Of a stretch of DNA of 64,000 nt, positions 27,350-36,604 are shown piece after piece. A model generated the notes under the pieces. It was given only the letters and a program-made list of their open reading frames with translations. It had not been told where the DNA came from and did not search any database. The position numbers and the translations under genes are program-made. How positions within the stretch are numbered: position 1 is the stretch's first letter; every line of letters starts with the position of its first letter. Source of the DNA: Martinezella hainanensis (GTDB lineage Bacteria; Pseudomonadota; Alphaproteobacteria; Rhizobiales; Rhizobiaceae); NCBI RefSeq assembly GCF_900094555.1, contig NZ_FMAC01000002.1, forward strand, positions 558,001 through 622,000. The letters are read 5' to 3'.

Positions 27350-28153
27350 TTGCGCATTGTTTCTTTGAATGCATGGGGCGGTCGGCTGCATGAGCCGCTG
27401 ATGCCTTATCTCGTCGATGTCGATGCGGATCTCCTGTGCCTACAGGAAGTGGTTCGCACGAAGGATGCAGAACCAGGATGGTTGGTCTATCGCGACCATG
27501 GCGTCGAGCTTCCGCAGCGCGCCAATCTCTTCGAGGAGTTGAAGGCTGCTTTGCCGGCTCACGATGCCTTCTTCCTCCCCGTGGCACGAGGCGACCTTTT
27601 CGATGGGGACAAGCGGTTCGATTCAGAATTCGGGCTGGCAACTTTCGTGCGCAGGAGCCATCCGATCATCGGCCAGGCAGCCGGCTTCGTTCATGGTGAA
27701 TTCTCGGCCGACGGCTATGGGCCGCATCCGCGTTCGCGCAATGCTCATTGCATCCGCCTTTTTGATTATGAGCGCGGTTATCCTATCACCATTGCCCATA
27801 TGCACGGTCTGCGGGATTTGGAAGGCAAGGGCGACACGTCAGCGCGCCGCCATCAGGCGGCTGCGTTTGTCGAACTGATCCGGCAGGTGAAACATGACGG
27901 CGACCGGCTGGTCGTCTGCGGCGATTTCAACGTGCTGCCGGATAGCGAGACCTTCGAGATCCTTGGCGGTCTGGGGCTTGTCGATCTCGTCATCTCGCGC
28001 GGACACGACGACACACGCACCTCTCATTACAAGAAGCAGCCCCGCTTTGCCGACTACATGCTGGTGACGCAGGACATCGAGGTTATCAGCTTCGATCCGG
28101 TCGCCGAACCCGAGGTTTCGGACCATCGCGCCTTGCTGCTCGACCTGCGCTGA
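27350..28153 (+). CDS. Endonuclease/exonuclease/phosphatase-family protein
   Basis: 267 residues from a TTG start with a strong GGAGAAGGGGG upstream. The DNase I-like fold motifs are in order: NAWGG (metal Asn), CLQEV (metal Glu), HMHGL (catalytic His), GDFNV (Asp/Asn) and SDHRALLLDLR at the C-terminus. There is no signal peptide. The substrate could be DNA, a phosphoester or a phospholipid; not determinable here. Convergent with the Lrp-type regulator three bases away. Confidence 0.87.
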   Translation: MRIVSLNAWGGRLHEPLMPYLVDVDADLLCLQEVVRTKDAEPGWLVYRDHGVELPQRANLFEELKAALPAHDAFFLPVARGDLFDGDKRFDSEFGLATFVRRSHPIIGQAAGFVHGEFSADGYGPHPRSRNAHCIRLFDYERGYPITIAHMHGLRDLEGKGDTSARRHQAAAFVELIRQVKHDGDRLVVCGDFNVLPDSETFEILGGLGLVDLVISRGHDDTRTSHYKKQPRFADYMLVTQDIEVISFDPVAEPEVSDHRALLLDLR

Positions 28154-28156
28154 CGC

Positions 28157-28618
28157 TCAGAGGCCGACATTCGGCCGGTCGATGATTTCGCGCAGCGCGA
28201 AGCTGGAATTGATCTTCACGACATGCGGCAGGGCCGAGAGCCAGTCGCGGTGGATGCGTTCGTAGTCCTCGAGGTCCCGTGCCGCGACCCGTAAGATGTA
28301 ATCATATTCCCCGGACATGAGGTAGCAGGAGAGCACGTTGGGGCAACGTTTCACCGCAGTCTCGAATTCCGACAGCGTCTTGGCGAATTGTCCCGACAGG
28401 GAGATGTGCACGAAGGCAATCATCTTGTAGTCCAGCGCCTTGTGCGAGAGATGAGCGTGATAGCCGTCGATGACGCCGCTCTTTTCGAGGATGTCGAGCC
28501 GGCGCGAACACGCCGAGGGCGACAGGCCGACCTTTTCGGCCAGTTCCGCGTTTGTGATCCGCGCATTCTGCTGCAGCATCCGCAGAATCGAATGATCTAT
28601 GGCGTCGAGGTCAGACAT
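28157..28618 (-). CDS. aldR: Lrp/AsnC-family regulator of alanine dehydrogenase
   Basis: 153 residues: N-terminal helix-turn-helix (DHSILRMLQQNARITNAELA) and C-terminal RAM/AsnC ligand domain (LMSGEYDYILRVAARDLEDY). Divergent from ald, the standard AldR-ald arrangement, so it most likely senses L-alanine and activates ald. A TTCGAA-N5-TTCGAA repeat (28618-28634) overlaps its own start codon and may be an operator. Confidence 0.88.
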   Translation of the reverse strand: MSDLDAIDHSILRMLQQNARITNAELAEKVGLSPSACSRRLDILEKSGVIDGYHAHLSHKALDYKMIAFVHISLSGQFAKTLSEFETAVKRCPNVLSCYLMSGEYDYILRVAARDLEDYERIHRDWLSALPHVVKINSSFALREIIDRPNVGL

Positions 28619-28770
28619 TCGAAGAACTTTCGAAAAAACTACTGTCTACGCAATAAATCACGAAAAATGACCGCGGCGCAAATCGTCTTTGCAAGGACAT
28701 TGCGGGGCGGAGGTGGTCTGATCTTCGCAGGAGAAAAATGCAGACGAGCAAGCATTCGAGGAGGAGTGAA

Positions 28771-29889
28771 ATGCGCGTTGGTTGTCCCAAGGAAATCAAG
28801 AACCACGAATATCGCGTCGGTCTGACGCCGGCATCCGTTCGTGAATATGTTGCCCATGGCCATGAGGTATGGGTCGAAACGAAAGCCGGTGCCGGCATCG
28901 GAGCCGACGATCACGCCTACATTGCCGCCGGCGCCAAGATCGCCGCAAGCGCCAAGGATATTTTCGAGAAGTGCGACATGATCGTGAAGGTCAAGGAGCC
29001 GCAGCCCTCCGAGTGGGCGCAGCTTCGCGAAGGCCAGCTTCTCTACACCTATCTGCATCTCGCGCCCGATCCGGAACAGACCAAGGGCCTGCTTGCATCA
29101 GGCGTAACGGCCGTTGCCTACGAGACTGTCACTGACGAGCGCGGCGGCCTGCCGCTGCTGGCGCCGATGTCCGAAGTTGCCGGCCGCTTGTCGATCCAGG
29201 CTGGTGCAACGGCCCTGCAGAAGGCCAATGGCGGCCTCGGCATCCTGCTCGGCGGCGTACCGGGTGTACTGCCGGCCAAGGTGACGATCATCGGCGGTGG
29301 CGTCGTCGGCCTGCATGCGGCGAAGATGGCGGCAGGCCTCGGTGCCGATGTCAGCATCCTCGACCGCTCGCTGCCGCGCCTGCGCCAGCTCGACGACATC
29401 TTCAACGGTCGCGTCCATACCCGCTATTCCAGCATCCAGGCGCTCGAAGAGGAAGTCTTCTCCGCCGATCTCGTCATCGGTGCCGTCCTGATCCCCGGTG
29501 CTGCCGCGCCGAAGCTGGTGACCCGCGAAATGCTGTCGGGCATGAAGCAGGGCTCCGTCATCGTCGATGTCGCCATCGACCAGGGCGGCTGCTTCGAGAC
29601 CTCGCACGCGACAACCCATTCCGATCCGACCTATGTGGTCGAAGGCGTCGTGCATTATTGCGTCGCCAACATGCCGGGCGCGGTTCCCGTCACCTCGGCC
29701 CATGCCTTGAACAACGCCACGATCTATCACGGCCTCGCGCTCGCCGATCGCGGCCTGCGCGCCATCGCGGAAGACAAGCACCTCCGCAATGGCCTCAATG
29801 TCCATAAGGGCCGCATCACAAACCGGCCGGTGGCCGAAGCGCTCGGCTATGAGGCCGTTGCACCCGAAAGCATTCTGAACGTCGCGTAA
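28771..29889 (+). CDS. ald: Alanine dehydrogenase
   Basis: 372 residues from the ATG at 28771, which follows GAGGAG; an ATG 33 bases upstream is less likely since the family starts [20 protein letters not shown]-binding loop [20 protein letters not shown]. It oxidatively deaminates L-alanine to pyruvate and ammonia, or runs in reverse; in rhizobia it affects ammonium/alanine balance in symbiosis. Controlled by divergent aldR. Confidence 0.96.
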   Translation: MRVGCPKEIKNHEYRVGLTPASVREYVAHGHEVWVETKAGAGIGADDHAYIAAGAKIAASAKDIFEKCDMIVKVKEPQPSEWAQLREGQLLYTYLHLAPDPEQTKGLLASGVTAVAYETVTDERGGLPLLAPMSEVAGRLSIQAGATALQKANGGLGILLGGVPGVLPAKVTIIGGGVVGLHAAKMAAGLGADVSILDRSLPRLRQLDDIFNGRVHTRYSSIQALEEEVFSADLVIGAVLIPGAAAPKLVTREMLSGMKQGSVIVDVAIDQGGCFETSHATTHSDPTYVVEGVVHYCVANMPGAVPVTSAHALNNATIYHGLALADRGLRAIAEDKHLRNGLNVHKGRITNRPVAEALGYEAVAPESILNVA

Positions 29890-29906
29890 AGCCCATCGCG
29901 CGCACG

Positions 29907-30416
29907 TCAGATGGAGGCGCCGGCATCCGCGTATGCTGGCGCTCCTGTTTTATCGATCCGGCATTGATAGCAATTGTTACGCGCTGACCGGACGTGGACA
30001 TAGGCAATGTCGGGACGCTCAAGCAGCGAGGCCGCATAAACCGCGATGTCGCCCGTCGGCGTCACGGCGCCGGTTCCGTAGACGATGCGGTCGTTCCTGC
30101 CATAGCCACGCACGATGAAATCCCGGCTGCTCGCCAGCACAGGCGGCAGGATTTCTTCCGCCTCGTAGCGTTGGCACGGTGTCTTGTGCAGGAAGATCGG
30201 TCCCGTCTCCGCATAGGGCTGCAATTCCGGGAAGGGGCGGTAGGCAAAGACGAATAGCTCCTGGCCGGCATCGATATTGCGCAGGCAATGGCGGCAGGGA
30301 TTGCCCGGACCATCAGAAATCATGGTCTCCGGCTGGTGACCGTAGGCATCCGCACCGCCGTTCCACAAAGCTTCGGCGTCGGAGGTGGGCATGGCTGCGA
30401 AGGCGATGGAAGGCAT
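29907..30416 (-). CDS. DUF1203 protein
   Basis: 169 residues from the ATG at 30416, chosen for the AAAGGAG eight bases upstream; Met codons further upstream lack a site. The family pattern is seen in NPCRHCLRNIDAGQELFVFAY and YRPFPELQPYAETGPIFLH, with a conserved CxxC-like pair (PCRHC). A metal or redox role is possible because of the cysteines, but the family is uncharacterised. Last gene of a minus-strand series starting at cysK. Confidence 0.8.
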   Translation of the reverse strand: MPSIAFAAMPTSDAEALWNGGADAYGHQPETMISDGPGNPCRHCLRNIDAGQELFVFAYRPFPELQPYAETGPIFLHKTPCQRYEAEEILPPVLASSRDFIVRGYGRNDRIVYGTGAVTPTGDIAVYAASLLERPDIAYVHVRSARNNCYQCRIDKTGAPAYADAGASI

Positions 30417-30497
30417 GGCAAAGCTCCTTTCGAGATTTGCCATGTGATGCGCCGGATCAAGGCGCGAAGCCACCCGATTCCTGTCGCTGTGAAAATG

Positions 30498-31055
30498 CTA
30501 GCCCTTCTTGGCGAGCTCGAGCAATTCCTTGTCGCTCAGCGGCCGGACGATGCCTTCTCCAGTCGAGATCGGCGAAAAGCCGAACATCTGGTAGAGCTGC
30601 AACGCCCGCGGATGATCGAGATTGTTCGTCGTCGTGATGATCCGTTGTGGGTTCAACGTCCATATGGCGTAGAGCGATTGCAGCAGGAACCATTTGCCGA
30701 TGCCGAGGCCGAGCGCGTTTTCGATGAGGCCGAAATGGCTGAGCTCGATCGTCTCCTCGTCCTGGCGGAAATATTCGAAGAATCCGCCCGGCGCGCCATT
30801 GACGTAAAGCACGCTGATATCGTTGCGCTGGTCGTGAAGGACTGCGGTCAATTGCTCGTCGGAGAGACGCAGGCGCTCCACCCAATGCCAGCGGGCACCG
30901 ACCTGACGATAGAGGTAGCGATAGAAGGGCAGCGGAATACCGGGTGCACGCATGATCGCGGTCTGGATATTGACCGGCACAGGCAGGCTTGCCTTGGGCG
31001 GCGCGGTCATTTCCAGGCGAGTGATGTGGACTTTGATCGACGAGGGCGTCTTCAC
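30498..31055 (-). CDS. GNAT-family N-acetyltransferase
   Basis: 185 residues if begun at the GTG at 31055; a TTG at 31070 that overlaps the preceding sseA stop in ATTGA is nearly as good and would suggest coupling. The GNAT core is at about 90-165: a central strand ELSHFGLIENALGLGIGKWF with the acetyl-CoA loop and the later NLDHPRALQLYQMFGF motif. The opening ITRLEMTAPP occurs in a family of rhizobial acetyltransferases. Acceptor unknown. Part of the cysK-alaX-sseA run. Confidence 0.85.
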   Translation of the reverse strand: MKTPSSIKVHITRLEMTAPPKASLPVPVNIQTAIMRAPGIPLPFYRYLYRQVGARWHWVERLRLSDEQLTAVLHDQRNDISVLYVNGAPGGFFEYFRQDEETIELSHFGLIENALGLGIGKWFLLQSLYAIWTLNPQRIITTTNNLDHPRALQLYQMFGFSPISTGEGIVRPLSDKELLELAKKG

Positions 31056-31066
31056 GGCGGCGATGC

Positions 31067-31924
31067 TCAATCTTGACCGGTAACGATGGGCGTATCCGCC
31101 CGGCTGCCCCATTCCGACCAGGAGCCGTCGTAGAGCTTGTTGTTGCCATGGCCGAGGGATTCGAGCGCCAGCGTGATGATGGCTGCGGTAATGCCGGACC
31201 CGCAGGTCGTCACCACGGGCTTGTCGAGATCGATGCCGGCCTTCTCGATCGTCTCGCGCAATTCCGGCAGCGACTTGAACTTGCCGTTCGTGGCGAAGAC
31301 GCCCGATGGCAGGCTTTTTGCGCCCGGCATATGCCCGGAGCGCATGCCTTCGCGTGGTTCCGGCTCCGTTGCTGCAAAACGGCCGCCACTGCGGGCATCG
31401 GCGATCTGCAGGGAATGGCTGTCGACGATGTCACGCATCGCATCGAGCGAAACCACGCGGCTGCCGTTGAAATTCGGCCTGAACGTCGCGGGCGCAAAGG
31501 CAGGCAGTGCCTGCTCCAGCGGCCGCCCTTCGGCCTTCCAGCCATCCAGACCACCGTCGAGCACGAAGACGTTCGGCGCGCCCATGACGATATGGAACAG
31601 CCACCAGACGCGTGGGGAGGCGAACAGGCCGGGGCCGTCGTAGATGACGATGCGATCGGTCTCGCCGATGCCGAGTTTGCCGACCTCGGCCGCGAAGAAT
31701 TCGGGCGAGGGGACCATATGCGGCAGGCCGGTGGAGTGATCCGATATCTTGTCCTGATCGAAGCGGATCGCACCCGGAATATGGCCGCTGGCATATTCCG
31801 CATCGGCATCACGCTTCTGCGCCGGCAGATAGAAGGATGCGTCGAGAATGCGCAGGTCCTTGGCGCCCAGCTCGCCTTGCAGCCAGTCGGCGGATACGAC
31901 GAAACGGCTCTTGTCCGCTGTCAT
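31067..31924 (-). CDS. sseA: 3-mercaptopyruvate sulfurtransferase
   Basis: 285 residues from the ATG at 31924 with GGGAG upstream. Two rhodanese domains; the catalytic loop in the second is CGSGITA, the CG[S/T]G[V/I]TA type that marks mercaptopyruvate sulfurtransferase rather than thiosulfate rhodanese. HIPGAIRFD and HMPGAKSLP mark the paired domain motifs. It transfers sulfur from 3-mercaptopyruvate, a cysteine catabolite, fitting the neighbouring cysK. Confidence 0.92.
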   Translation of the reverse strand: MTADKSRFVVSADWLQGELGAKDLRILDASFYLPAQKRDADAEYASGHIPGAIRFDQDKISDHSTGLPHMVPSPEFFAAEVGKLGIGETDRIVIYDGPGLFASPRVWWLFHIVMGAPNVFVLDGGLDGWKAEGRPLEQALPAFAPATFRPNFNGSRVVSLDAMRDIVDSHSLQIADARSGGRFAATEPEPREGMRSGHMPGAKSLPSGVFATNGKFKSLPELRETIEKAGIDLDKPVVTTCGSGITAAIITLALESLGHGNNKLYDGSWSEWGSRADTPIVTGQD

Positions 31925-31984
31925 GATGATCACTCCCTGCTATGGTTTATTGATCTTGATATCGAGATATAGGCGCTTGCCCAG

Positions 31985-32722
31985 TCAATTCTCGTCGGTC
32001 GGTGCGCCGAAACGAATGCGGAAGCGGCGGTTTTCCTTGCCCTTCTTCTCGATCTTGGCGATATGGATCGCGCCGACTTCCTGCGTCTCCGAGACATGCG
32101 TGCCGCCGCAAGGCTGGCTGTCGACGGACGATTCCTCGCCGATGCAGACAAGGCTGACGCGGCCGAGCCCCATCGGCGGGCGCACATTCTTGGATTTGAC
32201 GATGCCGGGATTGGCGATCAGCTCCTCATCGGTGATCCAGCGGAGGAAAACGGGATGATTCTCGCTGACGAGCGCCATCATCCTTGCCGTCACTTCGTCC
32301 TTGTCGATCGTTTCGCTCATGTCGAAATCGACGCGGCTTTCTTCCTCGCCGACTGCCGCACCCGTGATCGGATATGGGCAAACCACCGAGAGGAGATGGC
32401 AGGCCGTGTGCATGCGCATCAGCTTGTAACGCCGCGCCCAGTCGATATGCAGCACCAGTTTCTCGCCAACGATCGGCAGAGGTTCACCCTCAATCGGCAC
32501 ATGGATGATGATGTCCTTGATCGGACCATGCTTCGTCTGGCCGAGCATGATCCTGGAGCCGTCACCGCGCTCCAGGAAACCCGTGTCGCCCGGCTGGCCG
32601 CCCGATGTGGCGTAAAAACAGGTCTGATCGAGCTCTATGCCCCCGTCTTCGTGAATTGCGGTGACGACCGCTTCGGCCGTCGAGAGATAGAAATCGTCAC
32701 GATAGAGGGCATTGACGGTCAT
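31985..32722 (-). CDS. alaX: AlaX-type alanyl-tRNA editing protein
   Basis: 245 residues. Free-standing homologue of the AlaRS editing domain with both zinc motifs: HTACH (HxxxH) and CGGTH (CxxxH). Residues TSGGQPGDTG form the substrate loop. It deacylates mischarged Ser-tRNA-Ala or Gly-tRNA-Ala in the cytoplasm. Starts four bases after the cysK stop, so the two are surely cotranscribed. Confidence 0.92.
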   Translation of the reverse strand: MTVNALYRDDFYLSTAEAVVTAIHEDGGIELDQTCFYATSGGQPGDTGFLERGDGSRIMLGQTKHGPIKDIIIHVPIEGEPLPIVGEKLVLHIDWARRYKLMRMHTACHLLSVVCPYPITGAAVGEEESRVDFDMSETIDKDEVTARMMALVSENHPVFLRWITDEELIANPGIVKSKNVRPPMGLGRVSLVCIGEESSVDSQPCGGTHVSETQEVGAIHIAKIEKKGKENRRFRIRFGAPTDEN

Positions 32723-32726
32723 ATGA

Positions 32727-33767
32727 TCACGCTGTTGTTTCGTATGGGACGGCGATATCCGCCCGCTTTTCTAGATAGGCCGGCAGCGGCAGTCCCTTCG
32801 ACTTCAGAAAGTCCGGATTGAAGAGCTTGGACTGATAGCGATTGCCGTAATCGCACAGGATGGTCACGATCGTATGTCCGGGGCCGAGATCCCTCGCGAG
32901 GCGAACCGCGCCGGCAATGTTGATGGCTGTCGAGCCGCCGAGGCACAGGCCTTCATATTCGACGAGGTCGAAGACATAGGGAAGCGCTTCCGCATCGGTG
33001 ATCTGATAGGCGAAATCGGGCGTGAAGCCCTCCAGGTTCGCCGTGATGCGGCCCTGGCCGATGCCCTCGGTGATGGATGAGCCGGAGGATTTCAGCTCGC
33101 CGTTCTTATAGAACTCGTATAGGGCGGCGCCTTCCGGATCGGCAATGCCGATCTTGATGTCCTTGTTGAAGGCATGCAGGCCCATGGCCACACCCGCGAG
33201 CGTACCGCCGGAACCAACCGAGCAGATGAAACCGTCGACCTTGCCATTGGTGTCGGCCCAGATCTCCTTGGCCGTCGTCTCGATATGCGCCTGGCGGTTG
33301 GCGACATTGTCGAACTGGTTCGCCCAGATCGCGCCGTTCGGCTCGGTCTTTGCCAGCTGTTCGGCAAGACGGCCGGAAACCTTCACGTAGTTGTTCGGGT
33401 TCTTGTAGGGAACGGCCGGAACCTCGACCAGTTCGGCGCCGAGCAGCTTCAGCGCGTCCTTCTTTTCCTGGCTCTGTGTCTCAGGAATGACGATGACCGT
33501 GCGGTAGCCGAGCGCCTTGGCAACCAGCGTCAGGCCAATGCCCGTATTGCCGGCCGTACCTTCGACGATGACGCCGCCGGGCCTCAGCAGACCTTTCTTC
33601 TCGGCGTCGCGGATGATGTAGAGCGCTGCGCGGTCCTTGACCGATTGGCCCGGATTCAAAAACTCAGCCTTGCCGAGAATGGTCGAGCCCGTCGCCTCGG
33701 AGGCGCCCTTGAGCTTGATCAACGGCGTATTGCCAATTGCTTCGAGGACGGACGGATGGACGGTCAT
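32727..33767 (-). CDS. cysK: Cysteine synthase (O-acetylserine sulfhydrylase)
   Basis: 346 residues, fold type II PLP enzyme. The Schiff-base Lys lies in NPGQSVKDRAAL; the substrate loop is EGTAGNTGIG and the PLP phosphate loop GSGGTLAG. It makes cysteine from O-acetylserine and sulfide. At 346 residues it is somewhat longer than the usual 310-320, with an extended C-terminus; cystathionine-beta-synthase-like variants are an alternative but no CBS domains are present. Heads the minus-strand run cysK-alaX-sseA-GNAT. Confidence 0.92.
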   Translation of the reverse strand: MTVHPSVLEAIGNTPLIKLKGASEATGSTILGKAEFLNPGQSVKDRAALYIIRDAEKKGLLRPGGVIVEGTAGNTGIGLTLVAKALGYRTVIVIPETQSQEKKDALKLLGAELVEVPAVPYKNPNNYVKVSGRLAEQLAKTEPNGAIWANQFDNVANRQAHIETTAKEIWADTNGKVDGFICSVGSGGTLAGVAMGLHAFNKDIKIGIADPEGAALYEFYKNGELKSSGSSITEGIGQGRITANLEGFTPDFAYQITDAEALPYVFDLVEYEGLCLGGSTAINIAGAVRLARDLGPGHTIVTILCDYGNRYQSKLFNPDFLKSKGLPLPAYLEKRADIAVPYETTA

Positions 33768-34064
33768 TGGAATCTGCCTTCTGTTCGCAACTACTGTAAG
33801 AACGGTCTTTTCCCTTCACAAGGCTGCATAGGCAAGAAATTCTGTTCCTTGCTCTTTGTTCGCGCCGCAAAATTCCACTTGCCTGTGTTTATTTGCGGAA
33901 GTCTTTTCCAGTGAGGCGACTGTCTCCGTTTGGTGACATTGTTTTCCGTATCCAGCCGCCAAACAGGCCGAAAGCGGCCACAATGATGCGCTATCTCTAA
34001 AATGCTACGGATGGCCGCGGTTTGAGCGTTTGATGTAGGCGGCCATCAGCCAAGGAGAAGAGCC

Positions 34065-34895
34065 ATGAGCCCGTTCATCGCACGTCCTGAACATGGAGTG
34101 GTTTGGATCACCGGTGCCAGTTCCGGTATCGGCCGCGCGCTCGCGCTGAAGCTGGCGGAAGAGGGCTATAAGGTGGCTGTGACGGCCCGCAGCCACGACA
34201 AGCTTCTGGCTCTGCAGGCCGAAGCAAGCACGCTTGCCGGCAGCATCGTCGTGCTCGATGGCGACGTGACCGATGCCGAGGATATGGAGCACACGGTCGC
34301 CGCAATCGAATATCAGCACGGTCCGGTCGCGTTGGTGGTTCTGAACGCAGGCATTTATCTGCCGGCGCGCGGCGAAGACCTTAATCACGAGGTGTTCGAG
34401 CGCAGTTTTGCCGTCAATCTTCATGGAGTCGTCAATTGTCTTGTTCCAGCGGTGCGGCATATGCGGGCGAGGGGATATGGTCAGGTTGCCCTCGTATCCT
34501 CTGTAGCCGGTTATGGCGGTCTGCCCGGCGGCGCGGCTTACGGAGCCAGTAAGGCCGCGCTCATCAACATGGCCGAAAGCCTGAACTTCGAGCTCGACCG
34601 CATGGGTATCCATATCCAGCTCGTCACGCCCGGATACGTCGAAACACCGCTGACGGCGCAGAACAAGTTCGAGATGCCTGACATCGTCTCGGCACAACAG
34701 GCGGCCGACGCAATCGCCGCCGGGCTGAAATCACCAGTCTTCGACATCAGCTTCCCGAAGAGCATGGTCTTGCGTGCAAAGCTCTTGAAGCTCCTGCCTT
34801 ACAGCCTCTATTTCCGTGTGCTGAGATATTTTCTCGGAAGTGGCCGGAAACGTCAGTCGGTCGGCCCTCGCGTGACCGCGCATCCGGCCGAATAG
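34065..34895 (+). CDS. SDR-family dehydrogenase, possibly membrane-associated
   Basis: 276 residues from an ATG with AAGGAG upstream. Nucleotide loop TGASSGIG, LNAG, catalytic Ser in ALVSSVAGYG and YGASK. Unlike typical SDRs it has a C-terminal extension (about 235-276) that is hydrophobic and basic (KLLKLLPYSLYFRVLRYF), suggesting membrane contact as in lipid-active SDRs. Convergent with phrB, three bases apart. Confidence 0.9.
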   Translation: MSPFIARPEHGVVWITGASSGIGRALALKLAEEGYKVAVTARSHDKLLALQAEASTLAGSIVVLDGDVTDAEDMEHTVAAIEYQHGPVALVVLNAGIYLPARGEDLNHEVFERSFAVNLHGVVNCLVPAVRHMRARGYGQVALVSSVAGYGGLPGGAAYGASKAALINMAESLNFELDRMGIHIQLVTPGYVETPLTAQNKFEMPDIVSAQQAADAIAAGLKSPVFDISFPKSMVLRAKLLKLLPYSLYFRVLRYFLGSGRKRQSVGPRVTAHPAE

Positions 34896-34898
34896 CGC

Positions 34899-36362
34899 CT
34901 ATCCATCGTTTTTGAGCGACGCGTGCGCAGCGAGCGCACGCTGACGCGCCACGGCATGATCGACGATCGGCCGGGGATAATGCTTGCCAAGCTCTATGCC
35001 CGCGCGCCTAAGCACATCATCGGGCGCCTCGAACGGTCGATGGATATATTTGCTGTCGAGCTTGGAGAGCTCTGGCACGAAGGTTCGGACGTAACCGCCA
35101 TCCGGATCGAATTTCTCGCCTTGCAGCACCGGATTGAAGATGCGGAAGAAGGGTGAAGCGTCGGCGCCGGAGCCCGCTACCCATTGCCAGTTTGCCGTAT
35201 TGGCCGCCGGATCGGCATCGACGAGGGTATCCCGAAACCAGGCTTCGCCTTCGCGCCAATCGATCAGCAGATCCTTGATCAGGAAGGAGGCCGCGATCAT
35301 ACGGACGCGATTGTGCATCCAGCCGTGGCGCCAAAGCTGCCGCATGCCGGCATCGACGATCGGATAGCCCGTTTGTCCGCGCTGCCAGCTCTTCAGCCGC
35401 CTGGCATCGGAAAGCCAGGGAAAATCGTCGTAACGGTCGTTCCAATTGGCCGTCCTGAGCTTCGGAAAATGGAAAAGCTGATGGTAGCAGAACTCCCGCC
35501 ATACAAGCTCCTTACGAAAGCGAATGATATCGTCCGTCGGGATCTTGCCGGACAATCCGCGCGTCGCATGCCAGATGCGGGCAGGTGAAATCTCTCCGAG
35601 CGCCAGATGCGGCGAGAGCAGGGAGGTTGCCGGCGTGTCCGGGAAATCGCGGCCGACTGCATAATCATCAAGCGCGCCGTCGATGAAGTCTTTCAGCTTC
35701 TCAAGGGCTGCGGCTTCGCCTGGCGTCCACGTATCGGGGAATTCTGACGCCCAGTTCGGCCTGATGGGCAGCAGCGACCAAGAGGCGAGTGTGTCCGATT
35801 TCGGCCAATGGTTGGGGGCGAGGAGCTTTTCGGGCGCCTCGATCGGAAATGGCGGCTCGCCGGATTGTTCGAATGCGCGCCAGAACGGCGTGTAGGTCTT
35901 GTAATGGCCACCCGCGCCGGTGCGCAGGCGCGTCGGTTCATGCAGCAGCTGGCCGGCAAAGCTGTTGGCCTCGATGCCGTTGTCCCGCAGTATCTTCTTG
36001 ACCTGTGTGTCCACTGCTATGCCGGCCGGATCGTAACGCCGGTTCCAGACGATTGTCTCGGCGCCAGTCTCTGCAATAAGTTTTTCGAGTACGGCCAGCG
36101 GATCGCCTTGTCGAAGGATTAGTCCGCTGTTGAGCGTGCCGAGAGCCTTTTGCAGCGCAGCCAGCGAATGATGCAGCCACCATTCCTGAGCGGCGCCCAG
36201 CGGGCCGTTGCCATCCACTTCCGGCTCGCGAATATAGATCGGAACGACCGGACGACCTGATGTCGCGGCGGCTTGCAGGGCGTGATTGTCGTCGAGGCGC
36301 AGGTCCTTGCGAAACCACAGCAGGACGGGGTTCTGCCCCTTCTTCGATGTCGTCATGGTCAT
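34899..36362 (-). CDS. phrB: Deoxyribodipyrimidine photolyase
   Basis: 487 residues. N-terminal alpha/beta antenna domain starts LLWFRKDLRLDDN; the C-terminal FAD domain shows TGYPIVDAGMRQLWRHGWMH cut as IVDAGMRQL, MHNRVRMIAASFL and TANWQWVAGSG, all class I CPD photolyase hallmarks. It uses blue light and reduced FAD to split cyclobutane pyrimidine dimers. Two close Met codons (36362, 36356) are equally possible starts. Confidence 0.95.
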   Translation of the reverse strand: MTMTTSKKGQNPVLLWFRKDLRLDDNHALQAAATSGRPVVPIYIREPEVDGNGPLGAAQEWWLHHSLAALQKALGTLNSGLILRQGDPLAVLEKLIAETGAETIVWNRRYDPAGIAVDTQVKKILRDNGIEANSFAGQLLHEPTRLRTGAGGHYKTYTPFWRAFEQSGEPPFPIEAPEKLLAPNHWPKSDTLASWSLLPIRPNWASEFPDTWTPGEAAALEKLKDFIDGALDDYAVGRDFPDTPATSLLSPHLALGEISPARIWHATRGLSGKIPTDDIIRFRKELVWREFCYHQLFHFPKLRTANWNDRYDDFPWLSDARRLKSWQRGQTGYPIVDAGMRQLWRHGWMHNRVRMIAASFLIKDLLIDWREGEAWFRDTLVDADPAANTANWQWVAGSGADASPFFRIFNPVLQGEKFDPDGGYVRTFVPELSKLDSKYIHRPFEAPDDVLRRAGIELGKHYPRPIVDHAVARQRALAAHASLKNDG

Positions 36363-36524
36363 CGCCGATTGCTCTACCTTTCAGTTTCGCGCATGTCGTG
36401 TCGCCACCGGAACCAGCATATGACGCGGCCGGCGAAGTGGTTCCACTACCAGGCGTTTCATAAGCGAATCTTGCGCGCAACTCCCATTGGCGAATCTTGA
36501 TTCCACTTGTGATATAAGGGATGC

Positions 36525-36542
36525 TTGTCACTGTTCTGTAAT
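36525..36542 (+). promoter_or_regulatory. Pho box upstream of ugpC
   Basis: TTGTCAC-TGTT-CTGTAAT fits the PhoB direct repeat CTGTCAT-N4-CTGTCAT (5/7 and 6/7), ending 62 bases before the ugpC ATG. PhoB control of ugp genes under phosphate limitation is well established in rhizobia and enterobacteria. Confidence 0.65.
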
Positions 36543-36604
36543 GCAAATTCGCTAGCAGTCCACCCGATTGACAGGCCCAGAATTGACAGGCGGGGAAGAT
36601 TAAA

